Assembly: GCF_038050375.1 (NCBI RefSeq)
Contig: NZ_CP150886.1
Location: forward strand, 4,877,318 to 4,941,317
Length of the DNA: 64,000 bases
Origin: Okeanomitos corallinicola TIOX110
Lineage (GTDB): Bacteria > Cyanobacteriota > Cyanobacteriia > Cyanobacteriales > Nostocaceae
Reading direction: 5' to 3'
Below, in pieces: positions 47,911 to 57,761 of this stretch. Each line of letters opens with the position of its first letter. Within the stretch, counting starts at the first letter, position 1. A program made the position numbers and the translations under genes. The notes under the pieces are model-generated. The model worked only from the letters and a program-made list of their open reading frames with translations, made no database searches and was not told the origin of the DNA.

Positions 47911-50397
47911 ACAAGTCTCGATGCGAGAGAAGAGACTAGCGACTACTGCGAGTTTTCTGCGTGTTTCTGGGGTTGGTGGAAATAGTTGGCCCGTCGTTGG
48001 ATATGGCGTTAGTTTCCAGATGTTTACTTGGTATGGGAGATGTCCCTGGGGAGGTTCTTGGTTTTGGTTGGTGCTTCTCGAATTTCTTGGTGTCAAGGTA
48101 AAAGTAAGTTGTTCATAGTCCAGCGATTCTCCCTCCTTTCTCCATCCTACGCGATCGCAGAACTGTATCCATATATTCTGATCATAAGCTATTGTGCCAC
48201 CTAATTCTTGATAAATCTTCTTTTGCACAGAAAAGCCAAAATGTCCTTCACTGTATTTTACCCAAAGTTGGTCAATAATGTAGAGGTCTTGACAGGGGAA
48301 ATTCTCAATATCTTCAATCTCTAAATAGCCTTCTTTTTCTCGGTTAGCTACTTTGAGCATAACATTTAGTGTTTCCTGATCAGCTTCTTTCCAATTGTTC
48401 TCTTCTAGAAACTCCCGCAGTTGGAAATATTGAGGGGGTAAATCTTCTTGTTGAGGTAAAACTTGGAGGAGTTTTTTAATTCCTTGATTTTTCAGACTAT
48501 ATTTATCATCAGGTTGATCATTATTCTTGTTAGGTAAATAGCAAAGTAAATCTGCCAATTTAGGATATGTATTTATCCAGTAAGCTACTTGACTGTATTT
48601 TTCATCAGAGCTATTATCTTTATCAACAGCACATTTTTCTAATGTAGAAAGTAGGGAAGGCTCTTTTTCCAATTCATATAAAAGACGGGGATATTTCAGG
48701 GTAATTGCTACAAACTTACCTAATTGCTGTTGAGTTATTACCTCTCTTTCTTTCCAGGTAGTTCCAACTGCATAATAATAAATATATCTTTTTAATCCTA
48801 ATCCATTCAGATATTGTTTTAAACGACGTGGATTATTATCAAAGAAAGGTGCAACCATTTTCACCAGTTCTTCTTGTTCATTATATTCTAAATCTTTTTT
48901 AATGATTGGAAAAATTGCTAGTTCTCGACGCGGAGGAATTGTTTCTGGTTCAACTTTTATGGTTGTATTATTGGATGATGATTTTCTCTTGTTAAAAGTT
49001 TTAATAATTGATTCATAAGGAATACCAAAAAATCGTTTTCTCCTTGAAACTTTATCTTGATTATCTCTGAGATATATTCCTGTAAAAAAACCTTGGAGAC
49101 TATTTTCTGAAGGTTTAGGAATTGTAAAAGATAATTGTACAAACTTCTCTAAATAACTAAAACCATAATCCAACTTTTTCGTTAAACCATTATTTGTATT
49201 ATTTGTTGTTTGATCTTGATTATTTCCATTCAAAGAAGCTAGATAAGGAAGTACATTTTTCTGCTTGTAGGTGATTGCTGCTGCTACCTTTTCCCGATCC
49301 ATACCCAAGATAAAAATAATCTGTGGATCATTGGAAATCATCATATTTAAAGCTTGTAGTAAATCAGCGGCTTTGTCAAGTTCACAACGGTCTAAATCAT
49401 CAATAAAAACATAAACTTTTTCATCTTTGCCGATATAAGCTTCCACAATTTTTCTAAAGTCTTCATGGAACTTTTCCACAAAAGCAACTTGACTTTTATA
49501 GTCTGGTGATTCCAGATATTGAGTCAAATCCATTTTTGGATCACCAATGATTTCTTTTAATTTTCCCAGCAGTTTACCAATTCCAGCAGATGAACCACCA
49601 ATCCCACCAATTAATAATAATATAGTTAAGACATTATCTGAATTTTCATCATTGCGTTGTTCCTGTTCTTTTGATTCTGGTTTCGGCTTTGGTTGCTGTG
49701 CTTTTTTTTCTTTTTTCTCTTCTTCTTTCTCCTCTTCCTTGGTTTCTAGCAGTTCTACTATCTGTTCCGAAAACTGAGAAATACCAGAAACACCTACTTT
49801 AAAAACTCCAACATAGATAAAAGTGACAATAATACTAGAAACCAAACTAATGTAAATTATTGAGTTGAGAGACTTGAGCGGTTTTTCTTTAAAGTCTAAA
49901 CGGTTAATAAACAAAAATAAGGAACTTAATAAATTAGGTATCCAATCGGATAAATCACGATTACTAGATATTTGTTCTAAAAAAGAGATAGCAAAAGTAG
50001 CCCAAAGTGATTCAGCTTTTTCATGTCTCCAAGCATTAAACCAAACTGTTTGGGTTTTTTGACTGAACTTTATTTCTAAAAGTTGACATATATCTGATAA
50101 ATCGCTGGTTATATGTTCTTTTTTGATCTTATCCCAGAGTTTCTGTAACTTTCGTTTTTTAATTTCTTCAGACTCGGAAATTATCTCAGTTTCCAGTTGC
50201 TTCATAAAGGAAGATTTACCACTACCCCATTCACCTTCAATGGAAATACTTAATGGTGGTTTTGTATCAGAATTAGTTAAAAACTTAGTCATAGCAATGA
50301 CATAAGGTGTTAAACCAAGATAATCTTGAGATGCTGGTTGATCACTAATGGTAATATTATTATTTTCGTTATTTTGCTGTGATGCTTCCTTAGACAT
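47902..50397 (-). CDS. KAP-family P-loop NTPase fused to a C-terminal GUN4 domain
   Basis: An 831-aa protein. Walker A is GEWGSGKSS (55-63) and Walker B is KVYVFIDDLDRCE near 325. Two hydrophobic segments typical of KAP NTPases lie inside the domain (SLVSSIIVTFIYVGVFKVGV and NVLTILLLIGGIGGSSAG), separated by a Lys/Glu/Gln-rich stretch. The C-terminal 179 residues (from about 653) form a GUN4 domain: NNWKEADQETL, ENFPCQDLYIIDQLWVKYS, GHFGFSVQKKIY and GHLPYQVNIW. KAP NTPases are membrane-anchored and some act in phage exclusion. GUN4 binds porphyrins in its best-known member. The gene starts 17 bases after dnaA and is probably co-transcribed with it. Confidence 0.88.
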   Translation of the reverse strand: MSKEASQQNNENNNITISDQPASQDYLGLTPYVIAMTKFLTNSDTKPPLSISIEGEWGSGKSSFMKQLETEIISESEEIKKRKLQKLWDKIKKEHITSDLSDICQLLEIKFSQKTQTVWFNAWRHEKAESLWATFAISFLEQISSNRDLSDWIPNLLSSLFLFINRLDFKEKPLKSLNSIIYISLVSSIIVTFIYVGVFKVGVSGISQFSEQIVELLETKEEEKEEEKKEKKAQQPKPKPESKEQEQRNDENSDNVLTILLLIGGIGGSSAGIGKLLGKLKEIIGDPKMDLTQYLESPDYKSQVAFVEKFHEDFRKIVEAYIGKDEKVYVFIDDLDRCELDKAADLLQALNMMISNDPQIIFILGMDREKVAAAITYKQKNVLPYLASLNGNNQDQTTNNTNNGLTKKLDYGFSYLEKFVQLSFTIPKPSENSLQGFFTGIYLRDNQDKVSRRKRFFGIPYESIIKTFNKRKSSSNNTTIKVEPETIPPRRELAIFPIIKKDLEYNEQEELVKMVAPFFDNNPRRLKQYLNGLGLKRYIYYYAVGTTWKEREVITQQQLGKFVAITLKYPRLLYELEKEPSLLSTLEKCAVDKDNSSDEKYSQVAYWINTYPKLADLLCYLPNKNNDQPDDKYSLKNQGIKKLLQVLPQQEDLPPQYFQLREFLEENNWKEADQETLNVMLKVANREKEGYLEIEDIENFPCQDLYIIDQLWVKYSEGHFGFSVQKKIYQELGGTIAYDQNIWIQFCDRVGWRKEGESLDYEQLTFTLTPRNSRSTNQNQEPPQGHLPYQVNIWKLTPYPTTGQLFPPTPETRRKLAVVASLFSRIETCKL

Positions 50398-50414
50398 TTC
50401 CTCACCTGCTGTTT

Positions 50415-51785
50415 TTAAAAACGACTATTCATGTGAATGCGATCGCTCAATTGTTGTAAAGTTTGAACTAAAGTCGGATCTTTTTCTTGTAACTGAGTAA
50501 TTTTATCACAACTATACATCACCGTTGTATGATCTTTCCCCCCAAATTCCTCACCAATTCTCGGCAGACTCAACCCCGTATTTTGCCGCATTAAATACAT
50601 CCCAATTTGTCTAGCCCAACTAATTTCCCGACGACGAGAATTACTTTTTAAATCTGCAATTGGTAACTTAAAAAAGTCAGATATAACATTTAAAATCACT
50701 TCCGGCGTAACGTCTACTTTTTGGTGAGAATTACCTAAAATTGGACTGATATTTTCCACCGTCATTGGTAAACCCCAAATAGAAATATAAGCTAAAGCCC
50801 GAATTAATGCCCCTTCCAATTCCCGAATATTAGAAGTATAAGTAGCCGCAATATATTCAATTACATTTCTGGGTAAACGGATGTTTTCATATTCAGCTTT
50901 TGTTTGTAAAATCGCCATCCGCGTTTCTAAATCCGGTGCTTGAATATCGGCAATTAAACCCATAGAAAACCGCGAACAAAGCCGTTCTTGCAAACTAGGA
51001 ATTTGATTAGGTGGACGGTCAGAGGCAATCACAACTTGCTTTCCTGCCTCATGTAAAGTATTAAAAGTATGAAAAAATTCTTCTTGAGTGTATTCTTTCC
51101 CTTCCAAAAATTGAATATCATCCACTAATAAAATATCAGCAGCCCGGTAATGCTCCCGAAAACCCTGCATACTATCATTACGAATAGCAGTAATTAAATC
51201 ATTAGTAAACTGTTCAGTCGAAACATAAAATATTTTAGAATCGGGATAAATTTCCCAGCGATAATTACCAATAGCTTGCATTAAATGGGTTTTTCCTAAA
51301 CCCACACCACCACATAAAAATAAAGGATTAAATTCCCTCCCTGGATATTCAGCCACAGCTAAAGCAGCAGCATGAGCCATTCTATTATTAGCACCAACCA
51401 CAAACCTAGAAAAAACATACTTAGAATTTAAGTCTGTACTTTTTTGTTGATTTGTAGTTACATTGGAGTTAATAGCATTAACTGCTGGTAATTCCCACAC
51501 AATCTCTTGTTTATCTAGTGCAGAAACTTCATTATCTTGAACAACAGTAAGATAAATTTCTACAGGATAGCCTAAAATATCTTCTACCACACTGGCAATT
51601 GTATTAATGTAATACTTCTGAAGCCAATTGCGAGCAAATAAGTTAGGAGTAGATATAACTAAGCAATTATTTTCTAATTCCTCGGCATTAGCAGTTTTAA
51701 TCCAAGTTTCAAAGGTGGGACGAGATAGCTTGAGTTGTAACCTCTCTAACACCCGATACCACAGATTGTCTATGGGAGTTTCCAT
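50415..51785 (-). CDS. dnaA: Chromosomal replication initiator DnaA
   Basis: A 456-aa protein (start [20 protein letters not shown]; a second ATG just upstream at 51788 adds one Met). Domain I is about 1-90. The AAA+ domain has Walker [10 protein letters not shown] and Walker [11 protein letters not shown], and box VII lies near [11 protein letters not shown]. The C-terminal domain IV carries the DnaA-box reading signature [11 protein letters not shown]. It opens the origin by binding the boxes at 47414-47535. It shares a divergent promoter region with the downstream protease gene. Confidence 0.97.
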   Translation of the reverse strand: METPIDNLWYRVLERLQLKLSRPTFETWIKTANAEELENNCLVISTPNLFARNWLQKYYINTIASVVEDILGYPVEIYLTVVQDNEVSALDKQEIVWELPAVNAINSNVTTNQQKSTDLNSKYVFSRFVVGANNRMAHAAALAVAEYPGREFNPLFLCGGVGLGKTHLMQAIGNYRWEIYPDSKIFYVSTEQFTNDLITAIRNDSMQGFREHYRAADILLVDDIQFLEGKEYTQEEFFHTFNTLHEAGKQVVIASDRPPNQIPSLQERLCSRFSMGLIADIQAPDLETRMAILQTKAEYENIRLPRNVIEYIAATYTSNIRELEGALIRALAYISIWGLPMTVENISPILGNSHQKVDVTPEVILNVISDFFKLPIADLKSNSRRREISWARQIGMYLMRQNTGLSLPRIGEEFGGKDHTTVMYSCDKITQLQEKDPTLVQTLQQLSDRIHMNSRF

Positions 51786-51924
51786 CATCTACTACCTTTG
51801 CTGCTAATCGTCACAATATGGATATGAATGAACAGTCATAATTTAATCTGAAACTGTAATCATTCTGGTACAAACCAAGTAGCCAATATCCTAACATCTA
51901 GTGACGAACACGGAGAAAAAATCA

Positions 51925-53181
51925 ATGAATAAAAAATATCATGATCCAGAAGGCCACAATTTTGATTCCAGTGCTAATTTAAATCCGAAAAGGGCTAAAA
52001 TCAGATTTGGGTTATTAATAACTGGGTTAGCAACATTAGTTGTGAGTGGTTGTTCTAACTTCAATAGCAGGACTTTAGAAGCAGAAAGGAGTAATTCTCA
52101 GATACAAAGAAATACTTCATCCACTTCAGTAGCTCCCCCACCTATTATCGCATCTACTGGTGATCCTAACTTTGTAGTGGCAGTAGTACAAAAGGTAGGT
52201 GGTGCGGTTGTCCGGATTGATGCAGCGAGAACTGTTACATCCCAAGTACCTAATGAATTTTCTGATCCATTTTTCCAGCGCTTTTTTGGGAATAGAATTC
52301 CCCAACCCACAGAAAGAGTGGAAAGGGGTAGCGGTTCCGGATTTATTATTAATTCCTCTGGGCAAATTTTAACTAATTCTCATGTTGTAGATGGTGCAGA
52401 TAAGGTGACTGTAACCTTAAAAGATGGGAGAAGATTTGATGGTGAAGTATTAGGAGAAGATCCGGTTACGGATGTGGCCGTGATTCAAATTAAGGCTAAT
52501 AATTTACCCACTTTAGCTGTAGGTGATTCTAATACTTTACAACCAGGAGAACCTGTAATTGCGATTGGTAATCCTTTAGGTTTAAATAATACTGTGACTT
52601 CGGGAATTATTAGTGCTACAGATCGCTCTAGTAGTGATATTGGTGCTAGTGATAAACGGGTAGATTATTTACAAACTGATGCAGCAATTAATCCTGGTAA
52701 TTCTGGTGGGCCTTTGCTTAACTCTCGTGGTGAAGTAATTGGTATGAATACCGCAATTATCCAAGGAGCGCAAGGTTTGGGTTTTGCAATTCCTATGAAT
52801 ACAGTACAGAAAATTGCCCAGGAATTAATTAGTAAAGGTAGGGTAGATCATCCTTATTTGGGTGTACAAATGATAACGCTTACGCCGGAAATTAAAGAAA
52901 GAATAATTAATAGAACTGGTGGTAGAGTTAACATAGTTTCTAATCAAGGTGTTTTATTAGTAAGAATTATTCCCCAATCACCAGCAGCACGTGGTGGACT
53001 CAGAGGAGGTGATGTGGTGACAAGTATCAATAATCAAACGATTACCAATGTGGAAGAAATACAAAAAATTGTTGAAAATAGTCAAATTGGTACTCCTTTA
53101 GTCATGGAAGTAGAACGAAATGGACAACCTTTGAAATTAACAGTGAGTCCTGCACCTTTACCAGTGCGATCGCAAAATTAA
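51925..53181 (+). CDS. HtrA/Deg-type serine protease, probable lipoprotein
   Basis: The start is ATG 51925 (419 aa) with GGAG 9 bases upstream. GTG 51901 is also in frame. A lipobox-like LVVSGC near residue 43 indicates a lipid-anchored periplasmic or lumenal protein. The trypsin-like domain has the triad His in TNSHVVDGA, Asp in [11 protein letters not shown] and Ser in [10 protein letters not shown]. One PDZ domain follows (about 310-410, [17 protein letters not shown] through [17 protein letters not shown]). It should degrade or refold damaged envelope proteins. It is one of the HhoA/HhoB/HtrA paralogues; which one is not decided here. Confidence 0.92.
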   Translation: MNKKYHDPEGHNFDSSANLNPKRAKIRFGLLITGLATLVVSGCSNFNSRTLEAERSNSQIQRNTSSTSVAPPPIIASTGDPNFVVAVVQKVGGAVVRIDAARTVTSQVPNEFSDPFFQRFFGNRIPQPTERVERGSGSGFIINSSGQILTNSHVVDGADKVTVTLKDGRRFDGEVLGEDPVTDVAVIQIKANNLPTLAVGDSNTLQPGEPVIAIGNPLGLNNTVTSGIISATDRSSSDIGASDKRVDYLQTDAAINPGNSGGPLLNSRGEVIGMNTAIIQGAQGLGFAIPMNTVQKIAQELISKGRVDHPYLGVQMITLTPEIKERIINRTGGRVNIVSNQGVLLVRIIPQSPAARGGLRGGDVVTSINNQTITNVEEIQKIVENSQIGTPLVMEVERNGQPLKLTVSPAPLPVRSQN

Positions 53182-53205
53182 TTAATTGCAGTTTCTAATT
53201 CTCCT

Positions 53206-53253
53206 AGTCGGTTTTAACCGACTTCTGCTATTAGACAGGGAATTAATTCCCTG
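53206..53253. repeat. Two adjacent perfect palindromes downstream of the protease gene
   Basis: AGTCGGTTTTAACCGACT (53206-53223) and CAGGGAATTAATTCCCTG (53236-53253), each 18 bp, are joined by TCTGCTATTAGA. The arrangement resembles subterminal ends of IS200/IS605-type elements or a dispersed REP sequence common in cyanobacteria. It could also stop transcription before the CRISPR leader. Confidence 0.65.
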
Positions 53254-53339
53254 GCTGAAAAAGCCTGAAAAAGCCAATTTTTAAGAAATGATAAGTAACT
53301 ATTGTTTTTTCCAGGTCAGATAGGATACACTTTCAAAAG

Positions 53340-53544
53340 TGGTAAAAGTCTTTCGACACCACAAGCCCGAACCTTGAAAACCGCATAACTTCGTTGACTG
53401 GTGTCGAATGCTTACAGGGTAAGCGTTTCCAGGTTTCCAAAGCCTTGCTTATTGAGAATTTCTTCGCACTTATTGAGAATAAAAAATGTGGTGTCGAAAT
53501 GGGGGTCTCAAACCCTTGCTCTGTAAGGCTTCCAAAAGTGAACT
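53340..53544 (+). promoter_or_regulatory. CRISPR leader region
   Basis: This non-coding stretch adjoins the first repeat on the side expected from repeat orientation. It contains TTTCGACACCAC (53351-53362) and its exact inverse GTGGTGTCGAAA (53488-53499), a third partial copy GGTGTCGAA (53400-53408), and a direct repeat CTTATTGAGAAT at 53448-53459 and 53469-53480. These are good candidates for adaptation-complex or promoter binding sites. Confidence 0.7.
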
Positions 53545-54597
53545 CTTTACAAACCTATTTCCCCGAAAGGGGATGGAAACTTTAACAACATAATTTAGCC
53601 TTGCTCTAATTACTTTACAAACCTATTTCCCCGAAAGGGGATGGAAACTGATAAAAAGCCTCCGTGGGCTTAATTAATTTTTACCTTTACAAACCTATTT
53701 CCCCGAAAGGGGATGGAAACATTTAATGTAAATGATTTCATAAAAATCCTTTGCCCATCTTTACAAACCTATTTCCCCGAAAGGGGATGGAAACACAAAA
53801 CAAATCTAATGTTGCATATTTTGTTTTGTTCCTTTACAAACCTATTTCCCCGAAAGGGGATGGAAACGTTATTTGTATGCCCTTGTCGAACTTGGAGAGA
53901 TCTCCTTTACAAACCTATTTCCCCGAAAGGGGATGGAAACTTGAGGTTTTCGTTTTTTTGATCTTGCTTTTGGCTTTACAAACCTATTTCCCCGAAAGGG
54001 GATGGAAACATTTATCTTTGGGGTAGGGTTTGACCCTCCCCGACTACTTTACAAACCTATTTCCCCGAAAGGGGATGGAAACCGTAACTAGACCTGACTT
54101 CCCAGCTTTCTCCCTTCTTTACAAACCTATTTCCCCGAAAGGGGATGGAAACCTGTTGAACTTCTTTTCTACCATCTAAAACTGCATTCTTTACAAACCT
54201 ATTTCCCCGAAAGGGGATGGAAACATCTAGTATTTACACCAGATGTATCTTCCTTTTTTTGCTTGTCTTTACAAACCTATTTCCCCGAAAGGGGATGGAA
54301 ACGTAGCATGGGGATCCCCATGCGTGGTGAGAATAAGTATCAGCTTTACAAACCTATTTCCCCGAAAGGGGATGGAAACTTTGTGCAGAGCGTTGGTGTG
54401 GGACATACAGAAACAGCTTTACAAACCTATTTCTCCGAAAGGGGATGGAAACAAACTGTTGCTTTATTAGCATTAGGTGAATAAGGCTGACTTTACAAAC
54501 CTATTTCCCCGAAAGGGGATGGAAACGTTTCTGTTGTCAACGTTGCTACTATTGCTGTTTTCTTTACAAACCTATTTCCCCGAAAGGGGATGGAAAC
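53545..54597 (+). CRISPR. CRISPR array, 15 repeats of 36 bp and 14 spacers of 32-42 bp
   Basis: Repeats start at 53545, 53613, 53685, 53759, 53832, 53905, 53974, 54047, 54117, 54189, 54267, 54344, 54417, 54491 and 54562. The 36-bp unit starts CTTTACAAACCTATTT and ends CCCCGAAAGGGGATGGAAAC, with a C4-GAAA-G4 stem-loop and an 8-nt ATGGAAAC tag that suggest Cas6 processing. Fourteen copies are identical. The thirteenth has one C-to-T change in the stem. Repeat orientation gives transcription to the right. The repeat type is common in cyanobacterial type I-D/III systems. No cas genes lie in the window. Confidence 0.98.
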
Positions 54598-54698
54598 ACT
54601 ACTAATCCTTCCTCTCTCACTTAATGATTGTAGTTTCATATTTCGTTAATATAGGAATCATAACGCCATGAAATCTCCTCCGAGTCCTATATTTGAAT

Positions 54699-55232
54699 AT
54701 GAATCAAAACTTACCAGTTATTCAATTAGGTAATCCTAAATTACGCCAAAAATCCCTGTGGGTGGAAAATATTGAGGATAAAAATATCCAATCACTAATT
54801 GATAATTTAATTGCTACTGTAAATCAAGCTAATGGTGTGGGAATTGCTGCACCCCAAGTAGGAGAATCTTATCGCTTATTTATTGTTGCTTCTCGTCCTA
54901 ATTCTAGATATCCAAATGCACCGGAAATGCAGCCTACTGCAATGATTAATCCCAAAATTATCAGCCATTCTCCTGAAATTGTCAAAGGTTGGGAAGGTTG
55001 TTTAAGTGTGCCAGGAATTAGGGGTTTAGTTCCTAGATTTCAAAAAATTGAAGTTGAATATTCTGATAGAAATGGCGATTTTAAAAAACAAGAATTAACT
55101 GATTTTATCGCTCGGATTTTTCAGCATGAATATGATCATTTACAAGGAATGGTATTTTTAGATCGGGTAGAATCTGTTAATGATTTAATGACAGAAGCTG
55201 AATATCAACAGCGGATAGTTAATAAAACTTAA
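54699..55232 (+). CDS. def: Peptide deformylase
   Basis: A 177-aa protein from ATG 54699 (MNQNLPVIQLGNPKLRQKS). A TTG at 54693 is in frame. The three signature motifs are present: GVGIAAPQVG, EGCLSVPGIRG (metal-binding Cys) and QHEYDHLQG (metal-binding His pair and catalytic Glu). It removes the formyl group from new N-terminal methionines. It lies directly after the CRISPR array. A second deformylase gene elsewhere in the genome is likely but not visible here. Confidence 0.95.
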   Translation: MNQNLPVIQLGNPKLRQKSLWVENIEDKNIQSLIDNLIATVNQANGVGIAAPQVGESYRLFIVASRPNSRYPNAPEMQPTAMINPKIISHSPEIVKGWEGCLSVPGIRGLVPRFQKIEVEYSDRNGDFKKQELTDFIARIFQHEYDHLQGMVFLDRVESVNDLMTEAEYQQRIVNKT

Positions 55233-55238
55233 ATGAGA

Positions 55239-56342
55239 CTAACTACGATTTGACTGACACCAATCATTTAATTGATCTTGAAATTTTTCTAGATTTTGAG
55301 GACGATAATCTTGATCATCACACCATCGCTTCTTGACACTGTGATGCAAGTTGGAAAAATCATCTATGATACGGAAGTTTTGGTCTAGAATAAAGAAAAA
55401 ACTTCTAGGAGTATTATCAAAATAGATGCTATGATCTGGTATTATTTTGCTGATATAATCCTGATCCAGAGATAGAGAATTTGTTAATGATTCAACTCGT
55501 CGAATCATCCAAAGCAAAGCACAATTAGCTAAACCTTGAGTCTCTTGAGTTCCTCCACCAACGCAACCATGATTACCAGGAAACCACACTTGTTCTATGT
55601 TTACATTGCTACCATTATTAGGTAGTTCCATTCGGGTGACATCAAATGCTAGACGCTTTTCATCAATTGCTACTGCATGAAAGGCGTTTTCTATGTCACG
55701 ATTAATTCTCCGGTCGTGAAACCCATATTTCTTATTTAATAATTTATCCAAACCTACATCCTCAATTAGATTTGGAAAACCTAATGAACCAACAGTATCC
55801 CAGCACCCTAAAACTTTAATAGGTACTGTCTCTCTATTTTTATAGTCTACAGTCCCATAGTTATTACGAAACTCTATGCATTGTTCATCTTGAGGTTTCT
55901 TCTCTGGATCTCGGTAAAGATTATAAGCATCTGTGATTTTATTGATAAATTCCTTTTTTAATAATCCTGAACAGTAGATCAATCCTGCTAAAGAACGCAC
56001 TGTATATGCACCACGACTAAAACCAAATAGATATATTTGGTCTCCTTTTTGATAATTTAGACACAAAAACTGGTAAGCCTCTAGTATCCTATTATCAATT
56101 CCCCAACCAAAAGAACCTCCCAGATACTTGCTAGATAATTGGACAATATCTATATTTAATGATGTGTTTGTTGGTTCACTAATTAAATAGTCAGTACCAA
56201 TTCCATCGCTATAGTATACAATCTGGGAAATGTTGTCATCATCAAATGGCCTAATAGATTGAGCCATTTTCATGACATTTGTTGGACAATTTACAGTCGC
56301 TTTTTGCCATGTTCCATCACAGACTAAAACAAGACGTTTCAT
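55239..56342 (-). CDS. DUF2235 alpha/beta-hydrolase (Tle1-like phospholipase fold)
   Basis: A 367-aa protein of the DUF2235 family: RLVLVCDGTWQKATVNCPTN at the start, YYSDGIGTDY, the nucleophile elbow FGFSRGAYTVRSLAGLI (Ser in GFSRG), LGCWDTVGSLGFP, and VWFPGNHGCVGGG with the catalytic-type His. This catalytic domain is shared with type VI secretion lipase effectors Tle1. No secretion-system gene, signal peptide or immunity partner is seen nearby, so a housekeeping or defensive lipase is equally likely. It is convergent with def, with a 6-base gap. Confidence 0.85.
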   Translation of the reverse strand: MKRLVLVCDGTWQKATVNCPTNVMKMAQSIRPFDDDNISQIVYYSDGIGTDYLISEPTNTSLNIDIVQLSSKYLGGSFGWGIDNRILEAYQFLCLNYQKGDQIYLFGFSRGAYTVRSLAGLIYCSGLLKKEFINKITDAYNLYRDPEKKPQDEQCIEFRNNYGTVDYKNRETVPIKVLGCWDTVGSLGFPNLIEDVGLDKLLNKKYGFHDRRINRDIENAFHAVAIDEKRLAFDVTRMELPNNGSNVNIEQVWFPGNHGCVGGGTQETQGLANCALLWMIRRVESLTNSLSLDQDYISKIIPDHSIYFDNTPRSFFFILDQNFRIIDDFSNLHHSVKKRWCDDQDYRPQNLEKFQDQLNDWCQSNRS

Positions 56343-56686
56343 ATTTATTGAAGTAATAGGATTACGTAGTAATATAACATTTTTGTATGTATTTTCATGG
56401 ACAAACTTGAACCAACAAGTTGAACGTGCTACGGAAGTAATGTTAACTTATGTTTTCTGTTTCCGTTACTACCCCTTTGGACTTACTATCTTATCTGTGA
56501 GACAGTTAATGATTAAAGGTCTGCAATTAGAACTAATTCCCTCGTATGTTTTAGCTTGGGATGCTTTTGATAGTTTTATAAAACTAAGAAATTTAACGAA
56601 ACTTAAAAGCAGTCACCAGCAAAAATGCTGAAATTTGGTGCAGTAAAAGCTTATCCTGAATTTAAGCTCCTTTGCCGACGGGAATC
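56343..56686. other. 344-base gap between divergent DUF2235 and dhaK genes
   Basis: A plus-strand reading frame of 119 codons begins inside the DUF2235 gene and runs through this gap to 56631. The part beyond 56400 (CFRYYPFGLTILSVRQLMIK) has no recognised family, so I do not call it a gene. The gap must hold the two divergent promoters. Confidence 0.5.
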
Positions 56687-57760
56687 ATGAAAAAGCTAAT
56701 TAATCGCCCAGAAGACTTTGTTAAGGAAAGTCTAGCAGGAATGGCTGCGGCTCATGCTGGTTTAATTAAGGTAAATTTTGAGCCGACTTTTGTCTATCGT
56801 GCGGATGCACCTGTACAGGGTAAAGTAGCAATTATTTCTGGTGGTGGCAGTGGTCATGAACCAATGCACGCGGGTTTTGTAGGAATGGGAATGCTTGATG
56901 CTGCTTGTCCAGGGGAGGTTTTTACTTCACCTACTCCTGATCAAATGTTAGCGGCAGCACAGCAGGTCAATGGAGGTGCTGGTATTCTTTATATCGTTAA
57001 AAATTATAGTGGCGATGTGATGAATTTTGAAATGGCCACGGAATTAGCTAGAAGTGAAGATATCCGCACCTTAAATATAATTATTGACGATGATGTGGCT
57101 GTCAAAGATAGTTTATTTACCCAAGGTAGAAGAGGGGTAGGGACAACGGTACTGGCAGAAAAAATCTGTGGCGCGGCAGCAGCCCAAGGTTATGATTTAC
57201 AACAAATTGCGGATTTGTGCAAAAAGGTAAATCTGCATGGTCGTAGTGTGGGAGTGGCTTTAAGTTCTTGTACTGTTCCTGCTAAGGGTACACCGACCTT
57301 TGCTTTAGGGGATAATGAAATCGAATTGGGGATAGGAATTCATGGAGAACCGGGAAGGGAAAGGGTTTCTATGAGATCGGGGGATGAAATTACGGAAATT
57401 TTGTGGAGAACCCTAATTGATGATAGTGGCTATAATCGCACAGTTAGGGAGTGGGACGAAAATCAAACAGGATGGGTAGATATACAACTGTTAAATAAAC
57501 CCTGGGAAAAAGGCGATCGCTTCTTAGCTTTTGTTAACAGTATGGGTGGGACTCCCGTTTCTGAACTTTACCTTGTCTACCGCAAACTAGCACAACTCTG
57601 TGAACAGGAAGGGTTACAAATCGTCAGAAATCTGATTGGGCCCTACATGACATCCTTAGAAATGCAAGGTTGTTCTATTACTCTGCTCAAGTTAGATGAG
57701 GAAATGTTACGGTTATGGGATGCACCAGTAAAAACCGCTAGTTTACGCTGGGGAGTTTAA
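56687..57760 (+). CDS. dhaK: Dihydroxyacetone kinase subunit DhaK
   Basis: A 357-aa protein from ATG 56687 ([20 protein letters not shown]). A TTG 15 bases upstream is in frame. It has the substrate-binding loop [13 protein letters not shown] with the general-base His, YTGDVMNF-like [12 protein letters not shown], and [12 protein letters not shown] carrying the His that binds dihydroxyacetone covalently. It phosphorylates dihydroxyacetone together with DhaL. dhaL starts 1 base downstream. The phosphate donor depends on the third subunit, which is not here. Confidence 0.94.
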   Translation: MKKLINRPEDFVKESLAGMAAAHAGLIKVNFEPTFVYRADAPVQGKVAIISGGGSGHEPMHAGFVGMGMLDAACPGEVFTSPTPDQMLAAAQQVNGGAGILYIVKNYSGDVMNFEMATELARSEDIRTLNIIIDDDVAVKDSLFTQGRRGVGTTVLAEKICGAAAAQGYDLQQIADLCKKVNLHGRSVGVALSSCTVPAKGTPTFALGDNEIELGIGIHGEPGRERVSMRSGDEITEILWRTLIDDSGYNRTVREWDENQTGWVDIQLLNKPWEKGDRFLAFVNSMGGTPVSELYLVYRKLAQLCEQEGLQIVRNLIGPYMTSLEMQGCSITLLKLDEEMLRLWDAPVKTASLRWGV

Positions 57761-57761
57761 T

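Noticed and set aside
53713-54484. Several reading frames of 60-90 codons across the CRISPR array
   Set aside because: They are repeat translations (LQTYFPERGWK-like units) and arise from the repeat length, not from coding.
56272-56631. 119-codon plus-strand frame between DUF2235 and dhaK
   Set aside because: It begins antisense to the conserved DUF2235 N-terminus, shows no recognised family and has no ribosome-binding site. A gene remnant cannot be excluded.
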